Assembly (NCBI GenBank): GCA_043806415.1
Contig: JAZDHB010000046.1
Span: 1 to 20,311 of the forward strand
Direction: 5' to 3'
From: CAIXYX01 sp043806415
GTDB lineage: Archaea > Micrarchaeota > Micrarchaeia > Anstonellales > Anstonellaceae
DNA: 20,311 nucleotides
Shown: positions 1 to 7,219 of the stretch, piece after piece
Layout of the letters: each line of letters opens with the position of its first letter
Position numbering within the stretch: position 1 is the stretch's first letter
Made by a program: the position numbers and the translations under genes
Notes under the pieces: model-generated
What the model was told of the DNA's origin: nothing
The model's database searches: none
Seen by the model: only the letters and a program-made list of their open reading frames with translations

Positions 1-60
1 GAAGGCGGGCCGCGCCGCTACCGGACTTATTTTCACAGGCAGAAGAAAAAGACGGCGGCA

Positions 61-128
61 GTGCGCGCTGTATCTACCCCCTGAAGGGGGCTTCACACAT
101 TCGGGGCGAAGATAGATTTAGCGCGCAC
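61..128. repeat. Palindromic element folding as a three-way junction
   Basis: An outer inverted repeat (GTGCGCGCT at 61-69 with AGCGCGCAC at 120-128) is extended inward by ATCTA/TAGAT (72-76 with 113-117). It encloses two side-by-side hairpins. The first is CCCCC-TGAA-GGGGG at 77-90; the second is CTTC at 91-94 paired with GAAG at 108-111. The arrangement leaves almost no unpaired base at the junction, which suggests a folded RNA or a palindromic DNA element. It does not match a tRNA: there is no T-loop and the length is 68 nt. Frames 1, 2 and 3 of bases 1-140 are all open at the left edge, so part could be the 3' end of an upstream gene; this cannot be decided from the window. Confidence 0.5.
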
Positions 129-193
129 AAAACATCTTAAATTCGGGTACGCGCATTGCCATTTCCTGGCCGCGCCCTTTGATCGGTGAGGAT

Positions 194-811
194 ATGCGGA
201 CTTTCTTCATGATTGCATTATTGATTTCCTCGTTGATGCTGTATGGCTGCGTTTTACAGAAAGGGGATGGCACCACGCCGCCGCCCGTCGTTGGGAATGA
301 CAGCGATGCGCACGGCTGCAGGACGTCTGCCGGCTACAGTTGGTGTGATATTAAACAAACGTGCCTGCGCGCTTGGGAAGAGAACTGCACGAATGCAACC
401 CTTCCGCGAGCCTGTACGATGGATGCGAAGATCTGCCCGGATGGCAGCGCGGTTGGCCGCCAAGGACCGGATTGCGAGTTCGCGCCCTGCCCGCCCCCCA
501 ATTACACGGTTTATGGCAGCATCGCCATCGGACCGCTCTGCCCCGTGGAGCCCTGCAACAGGACATTCGACTATAGCACAGTGCGCGTGAACGTCTATGA
601 TGCGGCAGGCAAAAACCAGGTCGCCCAGGTTAACGCGGATGCAAGCGGCCACTATGGAATCAGGCTCGCACCGGGCGATTATCGGCTGAACGTGACCGAC
701 GAGGAGGGCCGTTCGTTCGGGATGCCGCGTCTGGGCTACACCGAATCGGTATCGCTTAAGGAAGGGCAGAGGATTGAGTTGGACTTCAGCGTAGACACCG
801 GGATAAGATAG
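194..811 (+). CDS. Cys-rich lipoprotein with C-terminal carboxypeptidase-regulatory-like domain
   Basis: A 205-aa secreted, probably lipid-anchored protein of unknown role. The ATG at 194 is chosen over an upstream in-frame TTG (179) because GGTGAG lies just before it. Residues 1-18 form a hydrophobic signal peptide ending in a lipobox (LYGC, Cys19). Residues 41-100 are cysteine-rich: a GC..SAGYSWC..KQ.C block, then an ICPDGSAVGRQGPDCEFAPC block of the kind seen repeatedly in archaeal and bacterial surface proteins. Residues 105-200 look like a beta-sandwich of the carboxypeptidase regulatory-like type (D.SGHYGIRLAPGDYRLNV). It stands alone, 62 bp upstream of a kinase gene that has its own promoter. 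An extracellular binding or surface role is inferred; no catalytic motif is seen. Confidence 0.8.
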   Translation: MRTFFMIALLISSLMLYGCVLQKGDGTTPPPVVGNDSDAHGCRTSAGYSWCDIKQTCLRAWEENCTNATLPRACTMDAKICPDGSAVGRQGPDCEFAPCPPPNYTVYGSIAIGPLCPVEPCNRTFDYSTVRVNVYDAAGKNQVAQVNADASGHYGIRLAPGDYRLNVTDEEGRSFGMPRLGYTESVSLKEGQRIELDFSVDTGIR

Positions 812-844
812 CGATCGGATTAGGCGCTACGCTTCGCCCGAAAG

Positions 845-852
845 AATATAAG
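845..852 (+). promoter_or_regulatory. TATA box of the PfkB kinase gene (leaderless)
   Basis: AATATAAG is centred about 25 bp upstream of the ATG at 874, the usual TATA-to-start spacing in archaea. Transcription would therefore begin at or next to the start codon. No Shine-Dalgarno sequence precedes the ATG, which agrees with a leaderless mRNA. Confidence 0.6.
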
Positions 853-873
853 ACTCCCCTTCTTCTCTTTTCC

Positions 874-1785
874 ATGGCGCCCTCTCTCGATGTCATCTGC
901 GTCGGCCACCTGGTGTACGACATCCGCGATTATGTCGAGGATTTCCCGCAGGCCGACAAGACCGTCTTTTTGCGCCGGCCGCCGGCCATTTCGGCGGGCG
1001 GGAGCGCGGCCAACGCCGCCCTCAACGCCGTGCGCCTGGGGCACTCGGCGGGTTTGGTGTCCAACGTGGGAGACGATCCGCACGGAAGATTCCTGCTGGC
1101 CGAGCTGGCGCGCGAGGGCATCCATTCGCCCCACGTCAAGCTGGTGAAGGGGGGGCGCACCGGCCTCTCCATCGTGCTCATCGACAAGAACGGCGAGGTG
1201 ATGGTGGTCGAGGACACCGGCTGTGTGGATGCCAAGCGGCGACTGCCGGCCGACTACATCGCCTCCGCGCGCTGGGTGCATCTCTCCGGCTGCTCTTATG
1301 ACTGGATGCTCCAGACGGCCAAGGCGGCCCATGACGGGGGCAAGCCGCTTTCGGTGGATCCGGGAAGGGCGGCCTCCCGCTTAGGCATGAAAAAGCTCGC
1401 GCCCGTGCTCGAGAAAACGGACCTGCTCATCCTCAACCGAAAGGAACTGCTCGCCCTCACCGGCTCGTCGGCCCTCGAGGAAGTGAGAAGGCTCTCCAAA
1501 AAGTTCGACTGCTCGGTGGTGCTCAAGACCGGGCACGGGCCGGCCGTGTGCAGCGCGTCCGGCGCGGCCGCATTCGAGGTGCCGCCCTTCAACGCGTCCG
1601 AGGTGGTGGACACCATCGGCGCGGGCGACGCGTTCGACGCGGGCGTGATCTGCGGCAAATTGGAGAGGAAACCGCTCTACGAGGCCGTGCGCCTGGGGCA
1701 CGCGTGCGCGGCCGCCAAAGTGATGCATGCCGGCGCGCAGTCCATGCCCAAGCGGGCGGTCGTGAAAAAGCATTTCAAGTTCTGA
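874..1785 (+). CDS. PfkB/ribokinase-family carbohydrate kinase
   Basis: A 303-aa cytosolic kinase that transfers the ATP gamma-phosphate to a sugar or nucleoside hydroxyl. Family evidence is strong: an N-terminal VICVGHLVYDI strand, the glycine-rich substrate-side motif around residues 41-56 (AGGSAANAALNAVRLG), a central LILNRKE segment (185-191), and the C-terminal PfkB signature DTIGAGDAFDAG at 246-257 with the anion-hole glycines and catalytic base Asp252. Length is normal for the family. The substrate (ribose, fructose-6-P, adenosine or inosine, ketodeoxysugar) cannot be told from sequence alone. The gene is leaderless from a TATA box at 845-852, has no co-directional partner, and converges with the small membrane-protein gene downstream. 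Confidence 0.9.
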   Translation: MAPSLDVICVGHLVYDIRDYVEDFPQADKTVFLRRPPAISAGGSAANAALNAVRLGHSAGLVSNVGDDPHGRFLLAELAREGIHSPHVKLVKGGRTGLSIVLIDKNGEVMVVEDTGCVDAKRRLPADYIASARWVHLSGCSYDWMLQTAKAAHDGGKPLSVDPGRAASRLGMKKLAPVLEKTDLLILNRKELLALTGSSALEEVRRLSKKFDCSVVLKTGHGPAVCSASGAAAFEVPPFNASEVVDTIGAGDAFDAGVICGKLERKPLYEAVRLGHACAAAKVMHAGAQSMPKRAVVKKHFKF

Positions 1786-1787
1786 AT

Positions 1788-1794
1788 AAAAAAA
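1788..1794 (-). terminator. Oligo-T terminator of the small membrane-protein gene
   Basis: Seven consecutive A on the plus strand read as T7 on the minus strand, about 65 bp after the stop of the minus-strand gene 1859-2074. Archaeal RNA polymerase terminates at such T tracts. The tract lies immediately after the stop codon of the convergent kinase gene. Confidence 0.45.
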
Positions 1795-1858
1795 CAGGCG
1801 ATGGAAAAAAGCGGATCGGGCAGGTCGAGAAGGAACGTATCGGTCTGGAAAAGACGTT

Positions 1859-2074
1859 TTATCCTTCGGAACTCACTTTCTCGCGCGAGACGAGATAGGC
1901 GACCACGGCCCCGGACAGGATGGATGCCGTGACTGGCACGTACTGCATATACCAGGGGTCCTCGACCAAGAAGAACTTCGAGGTGGAGAGCATGGACCAC
2001 ATGATATAGGCCACCACGGCCCCTAAGAGGACGCGCGCGATGGCGATGAGGACTTCCCTTTTTGTCGAACCCAT
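1859..2074 (-). CDS. Small two-helix membrane protein, unknown function
   Basis: A 71-aa protein starting MGSTKREVLIAIARVLLG. Two hydrophobic segments are visible, about residues 8-30 and 47-65, joined by a short charged/aromatic loop (FFLVEDPWYMQ), so both ends should lie on the same side of the membrane. The second helix repeats the GAVVAY motif of the first, hinting at an internal duplication. The frame is open further upstream, but the ATG at 2074 is preferred because a TTTTTATC box (2098-2105, minus strand) lies about 27 bp upstream, as in other leaderless genes here. I do not recognise the family. It lies downstream of the pilin operon on the same strand but appears to have its own promoter. 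Confidence 0.65.
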   Translation of the reverse strand: MGSTKREVLIAIARVLLGAVVAYIMWSMLSTSKFFLVEDPWYMQYVPVTASILSGAVVAYLVSREKVSSEG

Positions 2075-2246
2075 GGGCTGATGATGGGAAGAAAAAAGAT
2101 AAAAACAGATGTATTGGAGAAAAGGAGGGTGCGTTTTGGCGCCGGGCCGGACGGGCTCGACGGACCGCCCGGGCGGCCCGAGTTGTTTGTTTTTCATTGT
2201 CTTCTCGTTATTTTTTCGTTGCCTCTTGTCTGTCTGATTCTGCGCT

Positions 2247-2855
2247 TCAGGACATGGTCTTCTTGTTCCAGAGATAGACGGTCAGGTTGCCCCAGTAGTA
2301 GCGGGACGGCGTGGGCGAGGGCGCGTCCTGGCGCACCGAGACGATGCGGCGCACTTGCACGATCTGGATGCTGGAGTTGATGGACGAGGGGGCGCACCCG
2401 AACCAGTAATTGGACGGGATGGTGATCGGCTTCCCGTCCACCGTGCTCAGGTTCGCTTCCACCCAAAAGTCCGAGCCGGTGGAGAGGAGGGACTGGTAGA
2501 GGACGTAGCGGCCGGAGGGATCGTTGCAGGAGGCGCCGGCGTCCGCGTTGATCTGCTGAGTGCCCGCCCCGGCCAAAGTGGTGAGGTTGAGCACGTTCAT
2601 TTCGTGGCTGGCCACTAAGAGGCCGGCGCGCGTGGCCGACAGGGGCGAGACATACCAGGCCGGCGGGTCGCCGGCCGAAAGCAGCACGTCGGAGATTCGG
2701 TAAGCCTCCTGCTGCAGGTAATTGTCGTGGTCGTCGATCTGGGCGCGCAGGGCGAACCAGTGGGTGGAGAGGATGGAGATGGCGAGGGCGAAGATGATGG
2801 AGGCCACGATGGCGTCGAACGAGAAATACTGGCCTTTCTTGCACGGAAACTTCAT
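2247..2855 (-). CDS. Prepilin-like secreted protein, last gene of the pilin operon
   Basis: A 202-aa protein with a short prepilin-type leader, MKFPCKKG, followed by QYFSFDAIVASIIF and a hydrophobic helix to about residue 30. Archaeal class III signal peptides are cut by a prepilin peptidase between such a G and Q. The usual Glu at +5 is replaced by F, with Asp at +6. The C-terminal part (about 170 residues) is extracellular, with N-glycosylation sequons and isolated cysteines; its fold is not recognised. The ATG at 2855 is preferred over a TTG at 2873 because AAGGTGG precedes it at suitable spacing. It lies 25 bp after the stop of the preceding pilin gene on the minus strand. Probable role: pilus or surface-filament subunit (inference). 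Confidence 0.75.
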   Translation of the reverse strand: MKFPCKKGQYFSFDAIVASIIFALAISILSTHWFALRAQIDDHDNYLQQEAYRISDVLLSAGDPPAWYVSPLSATRAGLLVASHEMNVLNLTTLAGAGTQQINADAGASCNDPSGRYVLYQSLLSTGSDFWVEANLSTVDGKPITIPSNYWFGCAPSSINSSIQIVQVRRIVSVRQDAPSPTPSRYYWGNLTVYLWNKKTMS

Positions 2856-2880
2856 CCAATCCACCTTGTCCAATCCTTGC

Positions 2881-3543
2881 TCAGCCTGCCCTCAATGTGC
2901 TCTGGCCGTTCTTGTCCTCGATGACCTGGATGCGGATCCAGCCCTTGCTGGCATTGATGCCGACCGCGTGGTGGAGGGCGCCCTGCGAATCCACATAGGA
3001 GAAATACCCGTTGCCCGGGCAGGCGATGTCCGAACAGCCCTGGGACACGTTGCGCATGGCCGAGGGGAAATAGAATTGCCTGACCGGCAGGGCGCCCGGA
3101 TCCAGATAGACGTAGATCGAGCCCCCGTCGGTGAGGTTGAGGGAGTAGGGCTTGCCATTGATCTTGGTCGGGATCTGGAAGGTGGCGTCGAAGCCCGGAC
3201 CGGCCAGCATGGCCAGCTGGACGAAATCCGCCACTTGCGCCGCGATGGAGCGCGAGAGGCTGAATTCGCGCTGGGAGATGTCCTGCCCGACCTGCGAGAT
3301 GATGGAGAGGCTTATGATGACGAAGACGAGGAGGAAGAAGCTCACGTAGGTGAGGATCTCGACCGCCGCCTGCGCGCGGGAAGAATGGAAAGAGACATCC
3401 GAAACACCGTTCCCCCCGGATCGTTTGTTCGCGCCCGGGCGCGAAAAACGGGATGAAGAAAAACGCGAAATGCAAGACCGGCTATCGCGTCCGCTCGCGA
3501 GGGGGCGGTCCTTTTTGCCCGATGCTGCTCGTTCAGTCGACAT
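2881..3543 (-). CDS. Class III signal-peptide pilin with long N-terminal leader
   Basis: A 220-aa protein. The prepilin site is SSRA|QAAVEIL at residues 54-64 with Glu at +5 (Glu62), followed by a hydrophobic helix to about 82; this is the standard core of an archaeal type IV pilin. The ATG at 3543 overlaps the stop of the upstream gene (ATGTCGACTGA), indicating translational coupling. It places a basic Ser/Arg-rich leader of 57 residues before the cleavage site, far longer than usual. No ATG, GTG or TTG occurs in frame between that ATG and the site. The remaining 140 residues are an exported head domain with one close Cys pair (CSDIAC). The frame stays open into the upstream gene, but that part is a shadow. 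Confidence 0.75.
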   Translation of the reverse strand: MSTERAASGKKDRPLASGRDSRSCISRFSSSRFSRPGANKRSGGNGVSDVSFHSSRAQAAVEILTYVSFFLLVFVIISLSIISQVGQDISQREFSLSRSIAAQVADFVQLAMLAGPGFDATFQIPTKINGKPYSLNLTDGGSIYVYLDPGALPVRQFYFPSAMRNVSQGCSDIACPGNGYFSYVDSQGALHHAVGINASKGWIRIQVIEDKNGQSTLRAG

Positions 3544-4207
3544 TGCGCGTGATATTGACATAATCTCCCTGGTTGATGAATACGAGATAGACCAGGCCCG
3601 CTCGCACGTGGCCCGTGCCGCCGGCGCTGGGCTGGTCAAGCGCCATCTGGGGCCGGTACGAGGACCAGCCGTTGAGCACGGGAGCGGGGGACTGCACCAC
3701 GACCTGGTTGACGGTGCCGTCCTCCATGGCCAGCGTGACGGTGATCTCTCGCCCCTTGTATTTGAACTCGTCCCGCCACGAGGGGTCGGAACGGTTGATG
3801 TCATTTCCCGAAAGCGAGACGTTCCACAGATAGTCCGGGTAGCTGACCAGGAGGCCCTTCTGCGAGCCGTTGCCCTGGTACCAGACTTCCCCGGCCGTGT
3901 CCGCCATCTGCTGGGCGAGGCTGTTGGCCTGCACCTGCGCGAGCGTCTGGGTGCGCACACTGCTTGAGGAGAAGAAGGTGAGCACGATGGGGACGATGAA
4001 GGCGAGCGAAAGGCCCACGAGCATGAGCATCTCCATCGAGGACTGGCCGCGCGAAGGAGACGGGCGCGAAATGAAAAACCGGCTGGGAACTGTGGAAAGC
4101 CCGGCATGGGCTGGAGAGGAACGCCGGACCGAGGCTGAAAACCCGCGAGCCGCGCGGGGCTGGCGCCGGGCGCATGGAGTGCTTTTTTTCGCTTTCCCTA
4201 ATCGCAT
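3533..4207 (-). CDS. Class III signal-peptide pilin with long N-terminal leader
   Basis: A 224-aa protein with a textbook prepilin motif, PSRG|QSSMEMLMLVG, at residues 51-65: Gly54 at -1, Gln55 at +1 and Glu59 at +5. A hydrophobic helix follows to about residue 79. The start ATG at 4207 overlaps the upstream stop codon (ATGCGATTAG), so it is probably translated by re-initiation. This gives an Arg/Ser/Pro-rich leader of 54 residues, with no ATG, GTG or TTG in frame before the processing site. The extracellular domain (about 145 residues) carries sequons and a GHVRAGLVYLVFINQGDYVNI beta-rich end. The fourth gene back from the operon's 3' end, it overlaps both neighbours. Likely a structural pilin or minor pilin. 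Confidence 0.8.
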   Translation of the reverse strand: MRLGKAKKSTPCARRQPRAARGFSASVRRSSPAHAGLSTVPSRFFISRPSPSRGQSSMEMLMLVGLSLAFIVPIVLTFFSSSSVRTQTLAQVQANSLAQQMADTAGEVWYQGNGSQKGLLVSYPDYLWNVSLSGNDINRSDPSWRDEFKYKGREITVTLAMEDGTVNQVVVQSPAPVLNGWSSYRPQMALDQPSAGGTGHVRAGLVYLVFINQGDYVNITRNVD

Positions 4208-6228
4208 TTGTTCACCGGTATGGAGTTGTCGAAATATTGCAGATTGGTGAGGTTGTAGCGGTCGGCCGGGCTGGGCACGCCGGCGTCGTAGGACTTGTTC
4301 GAGATGGCAAAGCGGCCCGTCGCGTCGGCGCGCGGGGAGCCCTGCGGCTCGTCATTCGAGCACATGGGCAGGCTCTTGCAGCCGGGCATGCCCTGGATGA
4401 ACGAGCCGGCGCAACGGTAGGCGGACGGGTAGAACTGGTAGTCCAGGCGCGAGTCGCGCTCGGAATTCAGGTTGGGATTGTCCGCGCTGGCCTGGGCGAT
4501 GTGGGTCCAGTCCGGCACCGGGTCGTCGGCCCCGCCCGCCCAGCGGCCGGTGAGGAAGGACTCGATGCCATAGCCCTGCTTTGAATAGTGCGTGTGGCCG
4601 TCGTAGGGCGCCAGGGCGGTGAGCCGCTGCAGGAAGGAGGGCCCGTACGGGGAGGCGACGTAATAGCCGCAGATGGCCATGTCGCGCGGGCCGGTCATGT
4701 CATAGATGCGCGAATGCGCGGCGGGTGGATAGTCGCCCGAGAATTTGCGGGCCAGGGAGTCGTAGCTGTTCTTGTAGATTCTGCTCGATCCGAATATGTC
4801 GGATTGGTTGAGCGCGTTCTGGATCAGGATTTCGGGCAGGCCCGTGTTGTAGTTCTCGTGCCCGGAGATGGTATCGAGCGAGCCGGTGATCGCCACGTAT
4901 GGGATGTCCGGGTTGACGGGGATGGTGTCGGGATTGATCTCGGCGGACTTGGGCGGGCAGTCCAGCGCGTTCGTGGTGTTGGGCACGTAGCGGCGCAGGC
5001 AGTAGAGGCAGGTGGGGTGCTGGTCCTGCACCGCGTACGAGCACGTCGGGCTGGCCACGTCGATGCGGACGGTGTCGAACTGGCTGCCGCCCGAATTTTG
5101 GAGCACGATGGCGCCGAAATACGCGGATTGCGAGATGGCCTCGTTCATGTCCGACGTCTCGAGGATGTAGGAGCCGATCTTGGAGAGGTTGTAGCGGTAG
5201 TCCGTGGAGGTGAACGCGCTGGAGTTGAAGGTGCTCACCGGCCCGAAGAACCAGCCCATGCCTTCGACTGCGCCGGGCGCCGCCTTGATGAGCCGGGCCT
5301 GCGCGTCGTCCGAGGAAAGGTACGGGGACACGTGATAGACGTTGCGGTGGGGACGCTCCGTGTCCGGCAGGTTGGGGCGCGCGGCGCGGTCCTGGCGGGC
5401 CACCATCGGGTCGGTCATGCCCGAGATGTCGGCCGTGGTGTTGACGACGAAGATTTTCTGGATGGAGAGCTGGCCGTTGGGGTCGGTCAGGTTCATGGGC
5501 ACCTCGAAATACACCGACACCTGCCAGAGGCCGGTCTGGTTGAAGCTGAAATTGCTCACGTTCCCCCACACGAGGTCATAGCCCATGAGGCGGGTGGCGG
5601 CGCCCGTCTGGTTGAAGAAATGGGGGAGGGTGCTGCGCATCGCGTCGGGAGAATAGGTGAGGTTGGAGGAATTGCCGTAGTAGAAAAACTTCTGGCCGCT
5701 CGCGGGATAGAGCCCGCCGGACGTGGAGCCGGCCGCCATGAGTTCGTACATCGTGCGGTTCACCGCCCCGGTGCCGTCGGGAAACGCGGTGCCGCTCCCG
5801 CCCTCGACGGGGAGGCCCCGCACGCCGCTGTCCGGGTGGTCCTCGATGGCGCGCGAGAGCGTGTCCAGCGCGAGGACCATGGAGGCGTTCGAGAATCGGT
5901 TGAGCGCGTCGTTGTCCACCATGGACAGGGAGGTGCGCATGGCCTCCACGCGGAAGCGCTGGGCCGAGCGGGCCTCCTCGACCTGCACGGTCTGCGCCCA
6001 GAGCTGGATGGAGATGAAGATGAAGGAGATGAGCACCAGGGCCAGCATGGTGAAGAGGAATCCCCTCGAGCGCGAGAAGCCGGAAGCGGCGCTCGGGCGC
6101 GAATGCCCCGATCTGGACGCAAATGTGCGAGGCCCGCCCGCTCGGGCGCTCGAATGGCCCGGGCGCGAAAAAGCGGGGCTGGATGAAGCGGAAAGCTCTC
6201 GAATGCGCGCTCGGGTTCTTTTCACCAT
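4198..6228 (-). CDS. Large single-helix surface protein of the pilin operon, unknown fold
   Basis: A 676-aa protein. Residues 1-56 are a basic Ser/Arg/Pro/Gly-rich segment with a partly duplicated GHS-containing unit. Residues 57-79 (FLFTMLALVLISFIF...) form a membrane helix, preceded by SRSRG, which resembles a prepilin site but has Met rather than Glu at +5. The remaining roughly 600 residues should be extracellular: more than a dozen N-glycosylation sequons, a CLYC pair, and several cysteines near the C-terminus (CAGSF, GCKS, MCSND, KCD). The ATG at 6228 follows the upstream stop by 9 bp and is preceded by GTGAG. I recognise no catalytic domain. Position among pilins suggests a filament-tip, adhesin or assembly component (inference). 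Confidence 0.7.
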   Translation of the reverse strand: MVKRTRARIRELSASSSPAFSRPGHSSARAGGPRTFASRSGHSRPSAASGFSRSRGFLFTMLALVLISFIFISIQLWAQTVQVEEARSAQRFRVEAMRTSLSMVDNDALNRFSNASMVLALDTLSRAIEDHPDSGVRGLPVEGGSGTAFPDGTGAVNRTMYELMAAGSTSGGLYPASGQKFFYYGNSSNLTYSPDAMRSTLPHFFNQTGAATRLMGYDLVWGNVSNFSFNQTGLWQVSVYFEVPMNLTDPNGQLSIQKIFVVNTTADISGMTDPMVARQDRAARPNLPDTERPHRNVYHVSPYLSSDDAQARLIKAAPGAVEGMGWFFGPVSTFNSSAFTSTDYRYNLSKIGSYILETSDMNEAISQSAYFGAIVLQNSGGSQFDTVRIDVASPTCSYAVQDQHPTCLYCLRRYVPNTTNALDCPPKSAEINPDTIPVNPDIPYVAITGSLDTISGHENYNTGLPEILIQNALNQSDIFGSSRIYKNSYDSLARKFSGDYPPAAHSRIYDMTGPRDMAICGYYVASPYGPSFLQRLTALAPYDGHTHYSKQGYGIESFLTGRWAGGADDPVPDWTHIAQASADNPNLNSERDSRLDYQFYPSAYRCAGSFIQGMPGCKSLPMCSNDEPQGSPRADATGRFAISNKSYDAGVPSPADRYNLTNLQYFDNSIPVNKCD

Positions 6229-6237
6229 TTTCTCACT

Positions 6238-6864
6238 TCAGCCCCAGACGGTCAGGCGCAACAGGCCCACCGTGAAATTCCCGGCATCGAACGTGCTGGC
6301 CGTGGAGATGTTGCAGGGCACCTTGTCGCACGAGCCGGGCGATGCGTACGAGTTGGTCTTGGCGTCGTAGCCGTGGCAGACCACGTTGCAGTAGGGCGAA
6401 TCGCCGCGCGCGACCGGGTCGGTGTAGCCCATGATGAGCAGCTGGGCCGGCGCCTGCACGCGCCAATAGGAGACGTTGTAGTGGATGTCGCTCTTGGGAT
6501 TCTGCTCGGAGGCGTTGTAGAGCAGGACCCACCGGCCGCTGGTGCTCTCGTAGAAATGATAGGCATAGGAATAGGGATAGGGGATCATGGAATTGGTGGC
6601 CTGGACGATGGGGTCGCCGGGGGAGAACCCCGAACCGTCGAGGGCGTGCATGCTGGCCGCGTCCCCGAGCGTCCGCGAACCCGAAACCGGCGTCATGGCC
6701 ACGGTCTGCAGCGTGTCCTTGGCAAGGTATTCGGCCTGCAGCAGGCTCGCGTAATAGCCCGACGGCACGGAGGAGATGACCAACATGGACTGGATGGAGA
6801 TGAGGATGAGCGAGAAGGCGACGAAAGCGTCGAGCGAAAATACGAATCCGGGCCGGTTTTCCAT
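6238..6864 (-). CDS. Prepilin-like membrane/secreted protein, first gene of the pilin operon
   Basis: A 208-aa protein starting MENRPGFVFSLDAFVAFSLI; the FSLDAFVAF core matches the FSFDAIVAS core of the last operon gene (2247-2855), so the two are probably paralogues. The hydrophobic helix spans about residues 8-30, and the exported domain carries sequons and several cysteines. The ATG at 6864 is selected over an in-frame ATG at 6960 because TTTTAAA lies about 25 bp upstream, giving a leaderless mRNA. The upstream extension would also overlap the promoter and start region of the divergent gene. It is followed 9 bp later by the 676-aa gene. Cleavage by a prepilin peptidase after Gly6 is plausible but not certain, since the usual Gln and Glu are missing. 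Confidence 0.75.
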   Translation of the reverse strand: MENRPGFVFSLDAFVAFSLILISIQSMLVISSVPSGYYASLLQAEYLAKDTLQTVAMTPVSGSRTLGDAASMHALDGSGFSPGDPIVQATNSMIPYPYSYAYHFYESTSGRWVLLYNASEQNPKSDIHYNVSYWRVQAPAQLLIMGYTDPVARGDSPYCNVVCHGYDAKTNSYASPGSCDKVPCNISTASTFDAGNFTVGLLRLTVWG

Positions 6865-6885
6865 CAGCCGAACAATGATTGCAAT

Positions 6886-6895
6886 ACTTTTAAAC
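6886..6895. promoter_or_regulatory. Shared divergent TATA box of the two pilin transcription units
   Basis: ACTTTTAAAC contains the palindrome TTTAAA (6888-6893). On the minus strand it lies about 25 bp from the ATG at 6864 (leaderless). On the plus strand initiation near 6916 would leave a short leader holding the GAGGTGAG ribosome-binding site of the gene at 6929. No second TATA-like box lies between the two genes, so one element may drive both directions. Confidence 0.55.
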
Positions 6896-6928
6896 CTAGA
6901 GGAGGACAAGTAATTTCGAGGTGAGAGA

Positions 6929-7183
6929 ATGAAGGGACAACTGTCGGCCGAGATGCTCATATTGCTGGCATTGGTGCTGGGTCTGCTGCTCGTGGCTTAC
7001 ACGTACATGAGCAATACGGTGAAAAAAACGGGAGATCAGGTTAATGCGCAGACGGCGAGAGTGATCGCGGAAAGCACGTATTGCGAAAAGAACAGCAAAT
7101 CAGATCCATGCGCCAAACTCATTGACCAGGGAGTGGATAACGCCAAGTGCGACGAGGATAAGAACCATTGCTACATCCCATAG
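6929..7183 (+). CDS. Small class III signal-peptide pilin
   Basis: An 84-aa prepilin with the shortest leader in the window: MKG|QLSAEMLILLALVLG, with Gly3 at -1 and Glu8 at +5, and a hydrophobic helix to about residue 26. The mature part is only about 80 residues, helical and polar, with four Cys (YCEKN, PCAK, KCDED, HCYIP) that could form two disulfides. GAGGTGAG at 6918-6925 is an almost complete archaeal Shine-Dalgarno sequence. Small abundant subunits of this form are typical major pilins, so this is the best candidate for a main filament subunit here (inference). The gene is divergent from the large pilin operon and followed 36 bp later by a second pilin. Confidence 0.85.
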   Translation: MKGQLSAEMLILLALVLGLLLVAYTYMSNTVKKTGDQVNAQTARVIAESTYCEKNSKSDPCAKLIDQGVDNAKCDEDKNHCYIP

Positions 7184-7219
7184 GCGAAGATTAAAAACCA
7201 GGACTGGGAAGGAAAGCGC

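Noticed and set aside
2881..4107. A single 408-aa minus-strand protein
   Set aside because: Its first 188 codons are an out-of-frame reading of the upstream pilin gene (3533-4207); the real gene begins at the overlapping ATG at 3543.
4588..6186. A 532-codon open frame on the plus strand opposite the 676-aa surface-protein gene
   Set aside because: Its translation is Val/Gly/Arg/His-rich low complexity, as expected for an antisense frame in GC-rich coding DNA. The minus strand has a membrane helix, sequons and operon-style starts.
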